A stretch of DNA of 64,000 nt from Papaver somniferum (GCF_003573695.1 NW_020621936.1:7068001-7132000), one strand, 5' to 3'; shown: positions 47,171 to 60,593, counted from the first letter of the stretch. The notes: generated by a model from the sequence alone, not told the origin. Numbers and translations are program-made.

Positions 47171-48184
47171 TACAACTCTTGTAGAAACTTCTAAGATGAT
47201 TTGTTCACTAAATCACCGTGTTTGTGGATTTTTGGGTTTAGTCTATCGTGTTATTGAACACGATTATTACTTTAACCTGCTTAGTAGAGGAGATTAGGAC
47301 TTGGTAGTAGATTGTTATGCAGCTCGGATTTCTTTTTTCTCTCTAAATAAGAAAGAGAGAAACGGAATTTCAAAAAAAATCACCTTTTAAGACAAATTAC
47401 AAGCTAGCGTTTAATGACTGAGACAATAAGAAAGAAGGTAACAAGCACTTGTTTAGTTGATGATCACATGAAAATCAAATGTCAAAGGTAAACGAGTATT
47501 TTGAGAAATCTTCATTTTTTGCCAGTTCCCAAATCAATCAGTTCCATAGACTCCATAATCTATAATCAGCAATAGAGACAAAACTTTACAATCATGGGAA
47601 AAACTAAAAAATTGACATTCAAAAGTTTCTTTAACCATATTATAACTATATTAATATCGTTTTTTGGTACATAATTGCACCCAAACGACATCAATATTGC
47701 AAGAAAACTTACACCTATTTCCATTGTAATCGAAAATTCACTGAGCCTATGGACCCCATTTGCACCCCTCCCTTCGTCACTAATACAAACGCTAATTTTA
47801 CAAACAATAATTCCCGGGGGACGTCAAGAAAAAATAAAGCCAAAACCGAGGGAACAAATTTTGGATGGGCCCCACTCCTCGTCCCACTAAGCTAATAGGG
47901 GGTCTCATTTTTAGGGTGAATTTTGTGCGTGGTCGGTTTTGGCTTCCTTTTTTCACGAACTTTAGAGTGAAACAAATAAATTGGTTACTATTGTACTACC
48001 GTGCAGGTCTTAGCAAATTTAGCATTTTATCTTATACTCTTTCATCTCTATAATCTTAACTAGTTTTTGGTTCGTTTTTGGGGTTTTTATCCCTTTTTGT
48101 TTCTTCTGCTAATTTTTTTTCTTGTGTGTTCCAAGGCGTCTTAATTAAGAATCAAATCCTGCTATTTGGGGTTATGTTCTTCAG
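47171..48184. other. Intergenic, leader-like at its end
   Basis: No gene is recognised. The last 180 bases (from about 48030: TTTCATCTCTATAATCTTAA.., GGTTTTTATCCCTTTTTGTT) look like a T-rich plant 5' leader on the plus strand, but no convincing coding frame follows. Confidence 0.4.
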
Positions 48185-49366
48185 CATAATCTTCCTTTAT
48201 TCTTGATTGAATTTAGTTTTTTAGTTTAAATCCTTGTTTTGTTATTGTTTTATAAATTCAGCTCTTGTATTTTGTGTTTTTCTGATTGGGTTTTTTCTTT
48301 TACTATTGTAACTTAATCTTGCAAAAGGTTCGTTGTTTAAAGTGGTTTCTTGTAAAGGGTTGAGCTTTTCGTCAATTTTTTGTTCAAGATCTTGTTGATT
48401 TTCAATCAAGCAGAACTAAAGATTCACATCAAAGGAGTCAGCTTCAACTTCTGGTCCTCATCAAGCTTCGGATAGCCAGCAGCAACAGTATCTATAGACA
48501 TTTGACACTGTTACATATTTACACTCCAACAGCAAGATGTTTCCAAATACGCAGACACAAGCTTATACAAAGACACTTAAAACACCAAGACCAATTTCGA
48601 TACCGATCCATACCTTTTCGTACCGATTCAGCCAGATTGCAACCACTTTAAGTTATACTTGTTACCTTTGTTACTGTTATTTTTAAAAAAAAATCGACAA
48701 ATGATTGGATCTATGGATCCTTACATGACTATGTCACTTGTTTTACTATGATTCTAAAGAGGAAAAAAACCTAAGAAATGGTTGGATTTTTCGGTCATGA
48801 CATCTCTATTGATTTTAGATTTGTTACATTGTTTGGATGTGTTACTTTTGACCAACCAAGACCGTTTAAACTTGTCTTGTTACAGCTGAATCAATATGAA
48901 CGGTAGGAACTCGTTGTTAGATTGGGTCATGGGATTGTGGCTCTAAGTGGTTTGGATGTCATTGTAGTCTGTTTGAACTTATTGTAACTATTGGATTCCT
49001 CCGAGTCAGTCCTGTAAATGTTTCTAATCTTCAATCTGATTTTTATGATGAATACAATTGAGGCTTGCCTCTTTTCTTTCTCGTGGACGTATAAAAAAAC
49101 CTGATAAATACATACTGCCATATAGGCGCCACAAACATTACAAGGTACTCACCTAATCCTGATTAGCAAATATATGTGCTAATATCTAACCTAATTACAA
49201 CTTTGTTGAACGAAATACAAACAGCTGATACACATACCTAAATGTTGAATTTCGAGCCTTTATGTCGATATTGTTTGCAATATTGTTGGCGACGGTGCCG
49301 TAAACTTCTTCCATAACCAATGTTGTTGCCAAATAGTATGCATAGATTCTAGCGGAACTCCTTTAG
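48185..49366. repeat. Tandem segmental duplication, copy 1
   Basis: About 1.18 kb that is nearly identical to 49375-50614 over its whole length, in the same orientation. It ends in a copy of the last about 35 codons, stop and 3' region of the sugar transporter (minus strand, about 49260-49366). The corresponding stop here is TAA, not TAG. It lacks a roughly 58-bp stretch that copy 2 has near 50425-50485. An 8-bp junction (CAACCTCT) separates the copies. Confidence 0.9.
49260..49366 (-). pseudogene. Duplicated 3' exon end of the sugar transporter
   Basis: The minus strand repeats the C-terminal coding end of the STP gene (the part equivalent to 50508-50614) with a few base changes and its own stop. 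No upstream exons accompany it, so it cannot encode a transporter. Confidence 0.8.
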
Positions 49367-49374
49367 CAACCTCT

Positions 49375-50614
49375 CATAATCTTCCTTTATTCTTGATTGA
49401 ATTTAGTTTTTTAGTTTAAATCATTTTCTTGTTATTGTTTTATAATTTCAGCTCTTGTATTTTGTGTTTTTCTGATTGGATTTTTTCTTTTACTACTGTA
49501 ACTTAATCTTGCAAAAGGTTCGTTGTTTAAAAGTGGTTTCTTGTAAAGGGTTGAGCTTTTCGTCAATTTCTTGTTCAAGATCTTGCTGATTTTCAATCAA
49601 GCAGAACTAAAGATTCACATCAAAGGAATCCGCTTCAACTTCTGGTCCTCATCAAGCTTCGGATAGCCAGGAGCAGCAGTATCTATAGACATTTGACACT
49701 GTTACATATTTACACTCCAACAACAACATGTTTCCAAAGATGCGGACACAAGCTTATACAAAGACACTTAAAACACAAAGACCAATTTCGATACCGATCC
49801 ATACCTTTTCGTACCGATTCAGCCAGATTGTAACCGCTTTAAGTTATACTTGTTACCTTTGTTACTGTTATTTTAAAAAACAATCGAGAAATGATTGGAT
49901 CTACGGATCCTTACATGACTATGTCACCTGTTTACTAGATTCTAAAGAAAAAAGACCTAAGAAATGGTTGGATTTTTCGATCATGACATCTCTATTGATT
50001 TTAGATTTGTTACATTGTTTGGATGTGTTACTTTTGACCAACCAAGACCGTTTAAACTTATCTTGTTACAGCTGAATCAATTATGAATGGTAGGAATTCG
50101 TTGTTAGATTGGGTCCTGAGACTGTGACTTTAAGTGGTTTGGATGTCATTGTAGTCTGTTTGAACTTATTGTAATTGTTGGATTCCTCCGAGTCAGTCCC
50201 GTAAATGTTTCTGATCTTGATTCTGAGTTTTATGATGAATACAATTGAGGCCTGCTTCTTTTCTTTCTCGTGGCCATATAAAAAAAACCTGATAAATACA
50301 TGTACCAATAATGCCATATAAGCGCCACAAACGATACAAGGTACTTACCTAATCCTGATTAGCAAATATATGTCCTCACATCTAACCTAATTACAACTTT
50401 GTTGAACGAAATACAAACAGCTGATCAGTTATGATCCATCATATAATTTATTTAATTTTGTCAATGGAATCGATCATACACATACCTAAATGTTGAATTT
50501 CGAGCCTCTATGTGGATATTGTTTGCAACATTGTTGGCGACGGTGCCGTAAACTTCTTCCATAACCAATGTTGTTGCCAAATAGTATGCATAGATTCTAG
50601 CGGAACTCCTTTAG
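49375..50614. repeat. Tandem segmental duplication, copy 2
   Basis: The parental copy: its right part is the true last-exon end (50508-50614) and the rest is the 3' flank of the sugar transporter. A plus-strand 115-codon frame at 49728-50075 has a disrupted counterpart in copy 1 and no known domain. I do not call it a gene. Confidence 0.9.
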
Positions 50615-52423
50615 TTTCGGGCAAGAGGCAAACAACAAAAGTAGTCATGATGACGATCCAACCAGCATAAAACAAGAAAACGGTGTATTTGAAATGACAA
50701 AGCTGTGACAAGAATGTTTGAGATAAAATGAATGCAACTGAGAAGTGAACTGCGATTGACACACTTTGTCCAATTGGTCGTATTTTCACCGGACATACTT
50801 CAGTTGGGACTAAGAAACATAACGGACCCCAAGACCAACCGAAACCGGCCGCGTAAAGACACATCAGTACTAGGATTACACTCCCCGCTGCTTTTGAAAT
50901 TTCTCCTTTCCCTGATAGCCCCAGTGTCGCTCCTAATATACTTGCCAACCCAACCTTCATCAACAAAAAATAAAATGTTACATTCCTGAATGATTGTTCA
51001 GGCGGCGTGCAAAACTCAATCAAGGTTCCCGTTAACTCGGCTAATCGAACGATTTTACGTAATATTATTGTATGGTTAATCGGCATAATAATTTGTACGA
51101 ACCTGGCAGATGAACATCTGGATCCCACCCTCAATGAACAAAGCACGCCGACCAAACCTGTCTACCATAAACATGGATGCTGCTATGGAACCAACATTAA
51201 CAAGGCCTAACAAAATTGTCCCTTTCAAAGCTGAGTCGTTCCCGAACCCTACCGAGTTAAACAAAACTGGTGCATAAAATGCTATAGTGTTAATTCCTGT
51301 TAGTTGTTGAAAGAATGGAACCCCCCCTGCTATAACCAGATGAGGCCGATATTGTTTCTTAAATATCGTCTTAAATGATATCTGATCGACTTCCCTTGCA
51401 GTTTCACATGCTTCAACAAGTTCACTCAACTCAGCTTCAATATCTGAGTTAGCCCCGCGAACTTTCAGCAGTGCGTCTCTAGCTTCAGGGAGTTTACCAC
51501 GCTCCACTAAGCTGCTGGGGGTGTCTGTAACTAGAAGTGCCCCAAGTAAGACGATAGCAGCTGGGGCTGCAGCCAAGCCAAGGGACAATCGCCAACCCCA
51601 TTTGCCGAGTCCAGAGGTTACAAAGTTTATGATATTTGCACAAAGTACACCAATGGCAATGAACAATTGGAAGCCAGTGTTAAAGGCTCCCCGATACTTC
51701 GGTGGCGCCATTTCCGCGATATAAACTGGTGCAGCCTTCAGTTCATGCAATTTTCACCATCATCAAAAGCAAATCGTCCGCTTATAAGTAAGCAAAGAAA
51801 AGAAACTTGAAATTATTTGGTCTACCTGATTCGTGAAACCGACTCCAAAACCTAGCAAAATCCGACCCAGGATAAGCAAAACGACGTTTGGAGCCGTGCA
51901 ATTGACAATGGAACCAACCAAAAATGTACAACCACCGAACAGTATTGCAAATTTACGACCAAATACCTTAGTTACCCGACTAGCTAAGAGTGATGAAACT
52001 AACCCTGATAAATACAATGACGAAGTGAACAAAGTTAAAATTTGACTATCATATACACAATAGGTACTTTGAGTTGCATCTTCCTTCTTCTTCAACACCG
52101 ACGGGAAAAACTTCTCGAGGAACGGTGGCATTGTTGTCACTCCACCTGGAACCAACAAAATGCAAGCAACGATACTTAGGAGGGGGGGGGGGGGGGGGGG
52201 AAAGGACAATATCTTAGGTAACAAACCACGAAACAGAACTCGGTTCAATGGGACCATTACAAAACTCACCTGAAATTCCAAGATCATAACCAAAGATCAA
52301 GCCACAAGAAGCTGCAACAATGGAGCTCATGATTACAGACCATGTTATTTTCTCATTCCTTATACTTGGGTCTATTGCTCCATAACCTGCCGTTCTAGTA
52401 CCATGCCCTACTCGTCCTTCCAT
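50508..52423 (-). CDS. STP-type monosaccharide/H+ symporter
   Basis: Four exons on the minus strand: 52270-52423, 51826-52145, 51103-51735, 50508-50954. All introns are GT-AG and the lengths sum to 517 codons plus stop, normal for an STP. The start is the ATG of MEGRVGHGTRTAGYGA. This is a 12-helix major-facilitator protein of the plasma membrane that imports hexose with a proton. Key family features are seen: FGYDLGISGGVTTM with the proton-site Asp of helix 1, GRILLGFGVGFTNQ with the helix-4 Arg, FFQQLTGINTIAFYAPVLF (sugar-binding Gln pair), DRFGRR and the LPETKGVPLESM end. The two Cys that close the STP lid (YCVYDSQ and LCHFKYT) are both present. TDTPSSLVERG replaces the usual PETP/PDTP-N-SLIE form, and EVCPVKIRPIGQS is atypical. 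Substrate and subclade are not fixed. Its 3' end is tandemly duplicated. Confidence 0.93.
52182..52200. repeat. G19 homopolymer in STP intron 1
   Basis: Nineteen consecutive G on the plus strand (C19 on the coding strand), inside a 124-nt intron and about 36 bases from its acceptor. Confidence 0.9.
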
Positions 52424-54052
52424 CCTGTCCTTTCTCTCCGTCTATCTATGCATTTGAAATTAAGATTGAAAATGCTACCTTGAATAACTTAATTTCTGTA
52501 TTTGTCGTTCCATTACTTGTCAATGATTCTTCTCTGTTTTCTCTAAAAATTCTCTCTTTTCTGAAACACCTGAGTTCGTTGGAGGTTGAAAAGAAGGAAA
52601 TAATTTGGACTGAAAAATCTGTTATTAGGTGGTTGAGGTTGAAACATGACCAGTTTGACCGAAATGCCCGATGGATATCAACCATAATAACCGTTTATAC
52701 AGCTGAACTATATCCATGTTTTTAGCCCTTATAAATGAACCATATAGACTTCTATTTAAGCATGATCCACTACTATTATTTTGTTTTGAAAAACAAGTTT
52801 TTCTAAATCAATTGAAAACACTTGATGAACCATATACCGTACTTCATCTGAACAAAAGATAACTCTTTGCCCAAACAACTTCTTGGTCCTACAGTTAAAT
52901 GCAAAAAAAAAAAAAAGTATTCAGAACTTGGTACCTTCCCATTTTCATCAAACCATTTTGAATTAGAGCAGACTTTGGATCAAGAGGCACATTCCGAACC
53001 ACACTAAATAGATTAGATTTTAGGTTGGTGTTGATTTTGAGTATTAGAGCAGATTTTAGGCCATCTTATTGAGTAGTAAGCAATAAGATGGAAAATGTTC
53101 GGATTTGGAAGAAAAAGTGTTCGGATTTGGAGAATCCGAACATTCACGTCAAGTGGTAATCTATAAAACACTTTATTGTCAATCATACACTTTATTGGCC
53201 CCGAAAAAAATAATGTATCAAAGAAACTGAAGGCAGAACTATATGCGTAAAAATAGAACAAATGGAGAAAAGGCCATAGCGAAGAAAAGCAGGCATAATA
53301 AGGTTAATCAGTACACTCTTATCACAAGAACACCGAATTATGCAACAGCATGTAAGCATCACCGGAAACAGAAGTAGCTTAAAGTTAAAAAGTAAGTTCC
53401 ACCATAGAGTCAACTTAAAACAGCGTATTATTCAACAACAGTGTAAGTATCCCATTTACCTTCCTAACAGCAACCTAAAAACAGAAGGGAATACGAAAAC
53501 AACTTCGGATATACAGCAAAAACAAGCCAGAAAACCAAAATTATTCTGGCTCATCATTAGTTTAAGGCATACATGCCAGCTACAATGAGGCTGCTAAGTC
53601 TTGGTTCCTGAAACTCTTTCACTGAGATGCCTAAAAAACTAAGGCACCACGTTGGTTTCTTGGGACTGGAACTGGCCAACAAAAAAACATAGGTCCATAT
53701 TCCACCCCATCAGCGGCTTAGTTTTTTGAAAAGAAAAAAAATCAAAAGGAGAAGCCACTACTAAACCAGAGTCAGAATCTTACTTAAAGCTACTACACCT
53801 CAAATACCACCAGAGAATATTCATCACCTTCTCTGACCAGACGACGAACTATTCACAAACACATGAAACATTATCTTCTTTGGAACATATGGTTCTCATT
53901 GTGATACCTCAGCCTCCACATGTGGACTATACATCCCTACTTTAATATCTACAGCAGTGCAGTAAGCACTACCCGTTCAACTAGAATTCCTCTTTCTTCA
54001 TCTCCTTCCATTTTATTTCTTCCTGAATAATATGACCAACAAACCCTGGCTT
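52424..54052. other. Intergenic between STP and SOV genes
   Basis: The left part is STP promoter and leader. A TTTATA (TATAAA on the minus strand) at 52694-52699 is a possible TATA box, some 270 bases from the ATG. The right part (from about 53400) is the expected 3' flank of SOV. A small palindrome GTTCGGATTTGG../..CCGAACATT lies near 53095-53150. There is no gene. Confidence 0.5.
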
Positions 54053-57000
54053 TCACCCATAATACGAGCTCAGGTACAGCCTTGCCCCTACATCAGGTGG
54101 CCCATCATCACCCCCAACAGCATGGAGTGCAACATTGATGGTGGAACAGAGACGAATAGTCAAAGGAAAACATGCTGGCTCAACATCATTTATTTCTAAA
54201 ACTTCATGGTCACTTTGTTTGATGGTATTGTATTCTTCTCCTACGAGCGGAACTCCGCCAACTTCAGTCCTGGTACTATTATCACAAACAAACCTATCTT
54301 GGTCAGCGTCGCATGGGCTAATGATCCATACAACATCTTCAAGAGGTCGATATCTACCAGGGCTATATCTCCTATTGGGTTGATATTTTGTACATATATC
54401 GATGATCAATGTTGACGTTGTTTCAAGCCACTCTGTCGTTAAGCCATCCACTTCATCATAGTTAATCCTTCGCTCCATCTAATGAAAGCAATTTTACAGC
54501 CATAAGAAACAGATTTATACAAAAATCAAACATAGCAAAACCACACATGGAAACGAAATCCTTACCGCAAGCTTAGGAATGTAAACTGACATGAACTTTG
54601 GTCCCAGGCCCAAAACTCTTGCTTCTGTAACCAAGGCCTATTGAGAAAAACAGGAAAATATATCAAACAATACAACACTAAATCCACTAAACCAACAAAT
54701 TTATGCAACGCTAGGAACTAGTTTTAACTTTTAAGCTACCGCAACATCATGTCATCCAATCTTGCCCACTCACTCACTACACCTGATGAACAACCAAGAG
54801 CAACGAGAGCCCTCAACTAGTACTTGTGAGGCTGGTGTTACAACTTAGAACACATTGTTATACTAACACAGGAAGTGGATTTGAGGGACATTAAACAAGA
54901 CACGACTCTCAGTTCAACCAATATTCATCAGATGAAATAAATGGAAACTCAAATTTGCAAATCAACAGACAAATATGCAAACTCATCAAAATAAAATGAG
55001 ATGAATAAACCCAAAACATATCAAAAAGAACTTAAGAGATATATACATACCTGTCTTTTCTTGAGCATGGCCCACAAGAAAATTTTGTCACAAGCATCCT
55101 CAGCATACTTGCTAGCCATCATTCTCCTATTGCAATACGCAGCAACTTCTGCAAGTGCCTCCGGACAAAGAATTTGATGCTTCAATGCCGCAGCATGTAA
55201 TGCTTCCCTACATTCTTGGGTACCCAAGATATCCTCATCAAAATCAATACCAGTAAAACACTTTATTGCAAGTGAATTACACTTATTAGCTGAGGCCCAC
55301 ATTCTTTGGTGCTGAAGACACATATCTTCAGCTTCGATAACTGCATTCAGTGTGCGATGCACAACAATATCAGGGTACCTACGCAGTGGGGATGTGAAAT
55401 GAGTATATTGAGGAATTGCCAATGCATAATGGTTCCAATCACTTTGCTTGTTCTTAAATTCTCCGGTAGAAAAATAGGAAGCTAACTGCATCGGCTTTGA
55501 AGCAGATGACTTGAGAATACCAAATAACCCAGGGTCATCATTTTTCATTTTTTCCTTGATCCGCTCCAATGAAAGCTGAAGCCCACCAGAAGAAGAAGTG
55601 TCTAATTCTAAACCATACTTCTGACAAAAGGTTTCAAACTCTTTCAGTTTCCGAACATTTGGTGCAGGATGTCTACGTAACAGTGCAGCATCAGGGAAAG
55701 CTCTCGATATAACTTCAGCAACGGTCCTATTTGCCAGAATCATTAACTCTTCAACAAGAGAGTTCGAAGCTTTCTGCACGAGAAGCGTACTGTCCTGTGG
55801 AAATCCACTCTCATCAAATGAAAAACCAAGCTTGGAACTTTCTAAGTCAAGTGCCCCGTCCTTAAATCTATTCTCTTTCAACCGCTTGGAAATTTCATAC
55901 AGGCTTTTAACAGATCTGACTATGTGCTTCCATTCAAACTGACCATACAATTTAGGATACCCATTTCCCGAGGGAGTAGAACTATCAGAATCTGCCAATC
56001 CATCAATTATGTCCTGAGCATGCTGGTATGACAGCTTGCAACATGAATGTATCACAGTACGACCTAGCCAACGATGCACAACATCACCAGAAGGGTTGAT
56101 GTCATAAATAATTGAAAAGCTAAATTTATCTACCCCGGGATTAAGTGAACCCATGTTCTCAGAAAGCAACGGTGGCAACATAGACAGCTTTCGTTGTCGA
56201 AGGTAAGTACTCGTAGATCGTGTCTGGGCTTCCATGTCCAGAGTGGTACCCGGGGGAACAAAATAGGACACATCAGATATGTGGATCCCAACCCTGAAAA
56301 TGTCATCTGAAATTCTTTGAACTGACAAAGCATCATCAAGATCAATAGACGTAGACGGGTCGATAGTAAATGTACACAGATCTCTAAGATCCTTTCTTTT
56401 GGCGACTTCCTCCTTCGGTAACTCCCAAGGAATTTCAGGAAGGCAGGACAGGGCCTCGGGGGAAAACTCAGAATTAGAAATTGTATTCTCAAATAAAATA
56501 GCAGCAATTTGCGATCCAATTTCTCCACCCCTTCCAAGAACATGCAAGACCTCCGCCTGAGGTAGCAGGCAATCTTCCTTCCAATCACTAATCCGAGCAG
56601 CAACCAAATCCATCTCAAGATCCACGTCACCTTTCTCTAATCTCTGCTTGATACAATCTGGTAAGCTTTTCACACAAACCAACATTCTGGGTAGTTTGGC
56701 ATAATTGGGTGTCAGTTGGATGTGTTCTCGATCAGCAAAGGAAGTGAAACCATTTTTTTTCTTGGTTTCTTTCTTATTTCGGTTGCTGGAAGAAACCCAC
56801 TGCTTAACTCCAAGAAAGCCGACAACAGAGTCACGGCGAGGAGATCTGTTAACGATAGCTACAACCCTTCCAGTGGGTCGCTTAAAAGGATACGCCTTCA
56901 CCATGCCACAAATCTTCTCAATAGCATCTGAAACTTCTTTACGCTCATGGGGAGATGATGGTTGTTGTCCTTCGGACCCATGCTTATTATTTCCATTCAT

Positions 57001-58963
57001 AATGCCCAGCTCAGGATGAACAGCACCGGTTTGACTTCTATCTTCGTGGTAAAGACCCAAATCTGCAGGAACCGAGTCAATATTCTTAGGTAAACCCTCA
57101 CAGTAAGAATCTAGCTTTTCTTTCCCTTTGCAGTTCTCACCAACCACATCCACAACGCCACAAGACATGTTACCATCACCTGTCTGGGCAGAAGTGTTCC
57201 CTTGGACAACAGACCCTCTCAGCCTAGTCCAATATGCCAAAGGATCCAATTTGATTGCTACTGTATCTCCTTCTAGCTACAAACACAAAATGATTCCATT
57301 AAGAACAATACCAAGAATAATGCTGATTGGGGGTTACACAGCTCAAGGAATGAACTAGTACTGTAACTATTTAGTGATCCAAAATGTACTCCTAGTACAC
57401 CCTTCGGGATATTTACAATTTTTTCTTTCTACGGGATAATGTGGCAAAAGAACTGCAGTGAGAACTCCCTACCCAGCTTATACGCCAAATTAGGAAAGGC
57501 TCAAAATAATGTGCAAAAACTCAGATGTGATGTGCATGAGATATAAATAAGGGAAAGAAATTATCAACAGGTTCACTGATCTAAACTATGCACAGAAAAC
57601 GATTTCAATTCACCGGACAGTCGGATAGGGTGACAATGTGGAGCCAACAGGTACTACAGAAATAATAAATTTCAGAGAAACAAACCAAATGAGAAGAATA
57701 TGCACACTTACTGCTCTATTTTGGAAAGGAAAACCGTTGATGAGAATATCAATAGGTACTCCGCTTACTGTACAGTAGGCCTGCTCATAAAAATATGATT
57801 TAAGAGTAAGACATATGATACATGCTCCAAATTCCAACTTCAATGCAGGAAGTGTGAAAACGAGTTACAATACCTCGGCTGGGTTGTGAGCATTCACACG
57901 GAATGGTGTTATAAAAACTTCACCTTTCTGCAGAACAATACACAAAAGGCTATTAAACTCCCATATACATGTTCCTTCCACTAATTTATCCAGCATGCTC
58001 ATAAGGTTCAGCGAGAGTACCAAATAAATTAAGAAACTATATTTAGAAACCTGTATACCTCTACAGCTTCAGAAACAGCCTGCTCTGACAAGTGCGGAAC
58101 AAAAAAACTTCTCTGATTCCCAGGAGGAGTCCCATTCTTACAGGGAGAGACAAAATCTTTAATTCGGAGTGGTTCGTCAGTCTCTTGACGGAGAATTTGT
58201 GGTGGAGAAGACAGCCCATTCTCGAGTGGAAGTTGAGGAGGCATACTTCTGAACTCCACTACTTGATCATTGCTACGGTTTGTTGGTAGTGAGCTGAAAA
58301 CAACATCCGATGCTCTAGCCAATCCTTGATCATTTAACAGACCAACATTCAATCCCAAACTTGAGGACGCCTCATTCAACGTATTACTATTACTAAAGCA
58401 TACTGATGCCTCTTCATTTACCCCATTCAGTGAACTATGACAAACCCCTGCAAGAAAGAAGTAAAATAAAATGAGAATCTAATGTATCAGTCAATGCGAC
58501 AACCATAAGAAGTTTTGTGTTTTACCCTAAATACATCAAAAACTTGTAAATGAAATCCCCAGCATAGCTCAAAGAGTTCAACAATACGATTCAAGATTAC
58601 TGAACAGATTCACAGCTGAAACTCTCAAGAAAATAATGCACAAAGGACAAAAAGAGAATTCCAGTCTGAGATCAACATGAATACAACTTGTTATATGGCT
58701 CACTTACACAGTAGATCCTCAGGTTTCCTTGGATAAATTTCATACTATTTTACAACAAACGCTACCAGAAATCAAGATATAATTACATTTATTAGAAACC
58801 AATAACAACCCTAATCGAAAGATTTACCTGAACAATTAAGTAGTTGTTTAGAGCGTCGATTAGAACGGCGTTTTTTCTTCTTTTCTTTATTATTACTACT
58901 ATTATTAGAATCGCCCTCTTCAGTATTAGTCGCACCAAATTGCTCACTCATTCTATTCATCAT
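54053..58963 (-). CDS. SOV: DIS3L2-type 3'-5' exoribonuclease (SUPPRESSOR OF VARICOSE)
   Basis: Seven exons on the minus strand: 58828-58963, 58059-58447, 57874-57927, 57712-57780, 55051-57276, 54566-54637, 54053-54478. Every junction keeps frame and is GT-AG, giving 1123 residues (Arabidopsis SOV is a little over 1050). I chose the first of three close ATGs (58963, 58960, 58951). The N-terminus is low-complexity and basic (KEKKKKRRSNRRSK). Then come the cold-shock-type RNA-binding modules (FRVNAHNPAEAYC, GVPIDILING, LEGDTVAIKLDPL) and the RNB nuclease domain, about 515-860. Its signature FTIDPSTSIDLDDAL (519-533) keeps all the metal-binding Asp, and YTHFTSPLRRYPDIVVHRTL closes the domain. 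There is no PIN domain, which separates it from exosomal DIS3/RRP44. It should degrade cytoplasmic mRNA 3' to 5' independently of the exosome. The family is also known for effects on P-body and decapping mutants. Confidence 0.93.
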
Positions 58964-59480
58964 AGCTCAGAAGACACAGATCTCTCTTTCCTCAACAGCT
59001 AAAAACCCTAATTTTTTTCGTAAAATAGAAAGAAAGAAGAACAGATAATTAAAATTCTACGGTTTAGAGTATAAAAAAGAAAAAAGAAACTAATTAGAGA
59101 AGCTCTGATTCCGTTAACTAAAAAACACGGAAGAGCAGAGGAGGAAAATTCGAAAGGGAAGAAGAGAAAGTAGTAATTGTAGTGGGTGAGATGATGGTGG
59201 TGGTGGGGATATATGAATGAAGGAGACGTGATTATGAGGTGAGGGTTGGCGAGAGACAACAACGCCGACTCTTTGATTCCTTTGTCTTCCTTCCTTTCTT
59301 TCTTTCTTTCTTTCCCTACTACCTAATTCTTCTTCCCTCTTCTCTCTCCAGCTTTACTTTTGTGTAGCAAATCCCAATTACCAAACAAAGCTATACTTTT
59401 CTTTACAGACCCACAAGGTTATCGTGACACGTTTGGATCTATCCATGATAACCTCTCTACTCCCCTCGGTCTAGGGTACT
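58964..59480 (-). promoter_or_regulatory. SOV upstream region with TTTC microsatellite
   Basis: The sequence beyond the SOV ATG is rich in GAGA/CTTT stretches. A (CTTT)n tract at about 59290-59314, (GAAA)n on the coding strand, and the run TGGTGGTGGTGGGG at 59197-59210 are the only landmarks. No TATA box is evident, as usual for a housekeeping gene. Confidence 0.45.
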
Positions 59481-60593
59481 TGTACTTGCCGGATAAGGTG
59501 TGTATATGTGCGTGCAAAAGGTGCTAGACATGCGTTTTATTGTTTGAAGGTGAAAATCAACCGAAGTTTTTGGAGAACTTCATCGACAAAAGGTAATTGA
59601 AGACTGAATCACTTATTTCTCAAGTTATATTCACCTTTGTATCCTTGAGACGGTTGTTGCATAACTAATTAGACTAGCTTACACAGACAAGAATTTCGAG
59701 TCGAGAACTAATTATTTAGTTTACAAATTTCTCGAAATATAATGACTAAGCTTAATGAACATTTGTTCATACTTGATCAACTTCGGTGGGGAACAATTTA
59801 TTGTTCGGAACCAAATCTTGATTCAAGTTTATCATTCAAAAATAGCCTGGAACTACTATTCAGGAATGTTTCGAATCGATTTAGAGAAATATAAAACTAC
59901 TATATTCGGATAATTGTAATTTGTCCAAAGCCGTATTACATGTATTCGTACACGTAGCGGAGTAGTTATATATCGACTTGCAGATTTGTGTGATACGCAT
60001 ATTTGTATGCACATCATGGAAAATCTGTTTGTTTCGTGATCCGGATAGGTATGTATATTCGTATACAAACTATTTTAGAACTATGGTAAGGGAACCGGGT
60101 TTAAGTATCCAAACCAGTATACGAACCAATACAGTTCTATGTTCTAGAACCAGTTTAATACCTAAACCAATATGCAAACTAATAGGTTCTGTGAACTTCA
60201 AAACCGGTAAAGGTCTTAAGTTTGCAAACTGGTACGTGAACTAAAAAGTTTTGTCAACTCCGGAACTTAGAGTTGCACCTAAGTTTGCAAATCAGTACGT
60301 GAACTAAAAAGTTTTGTCAACTCTGGAACTCGGCTTTGCTTGAAAGTTTGCAAACCGGTCCGCGCACCTTGACTCAATCGATTCACGAACTTAAGTATTT
60401 GTAGTTTGTGCACTTACCAACTATGTCGATTATGATTCAATTGCGATTAAATTATCTCTACGAGATAATTTGCATTTGATCAATTCTCTAATTAACACTA
60501 GACTTATTTGATCACATGATTGTGACTCAAGATTAATGTCTTTGTGTTCATGGAAATGAGTGTTAAGCTTTTAAGTTCAAACCGGCTAGTTTC
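59481..60593 (+). mobile_element. Diverged LTR U3 fragment
   Basis: GGAGAACTTCATCGACAAAAGGTAA, AAATTTCTCGAAATATAATG and GGAACAATTTATTGTTCGG follow the order of the family U3. A tandem array (60200-60370) follows. The fragment ends at 60593, where a complete LTR begins, so the younger LTR inserted here. Confidence 0.6.
60200..60370 (+). repeat. U3 tandem array of about 75-bp units
   Basis: Two nearly identical units (AAGTTTGCAAACTGGTACGTG.., AAAAAGTTTTGTCAACTC) and a partial third (AAGTTTGCAAACCGGTCCGC). Confidence 0.8.

Noticed and set aside
49728..50075. 115-codon plus-strand frame in the duplicated segment
   Set aside because: In the other copy (48540 on) the frame is broken, there is no recognisable domain, and it lies antisense in the transporter's 3' flank.
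56130..56630. 166-codon minus-strand frame within SOV
   Set aside because: It is a shadow of the RNB-domain exon in another frame.
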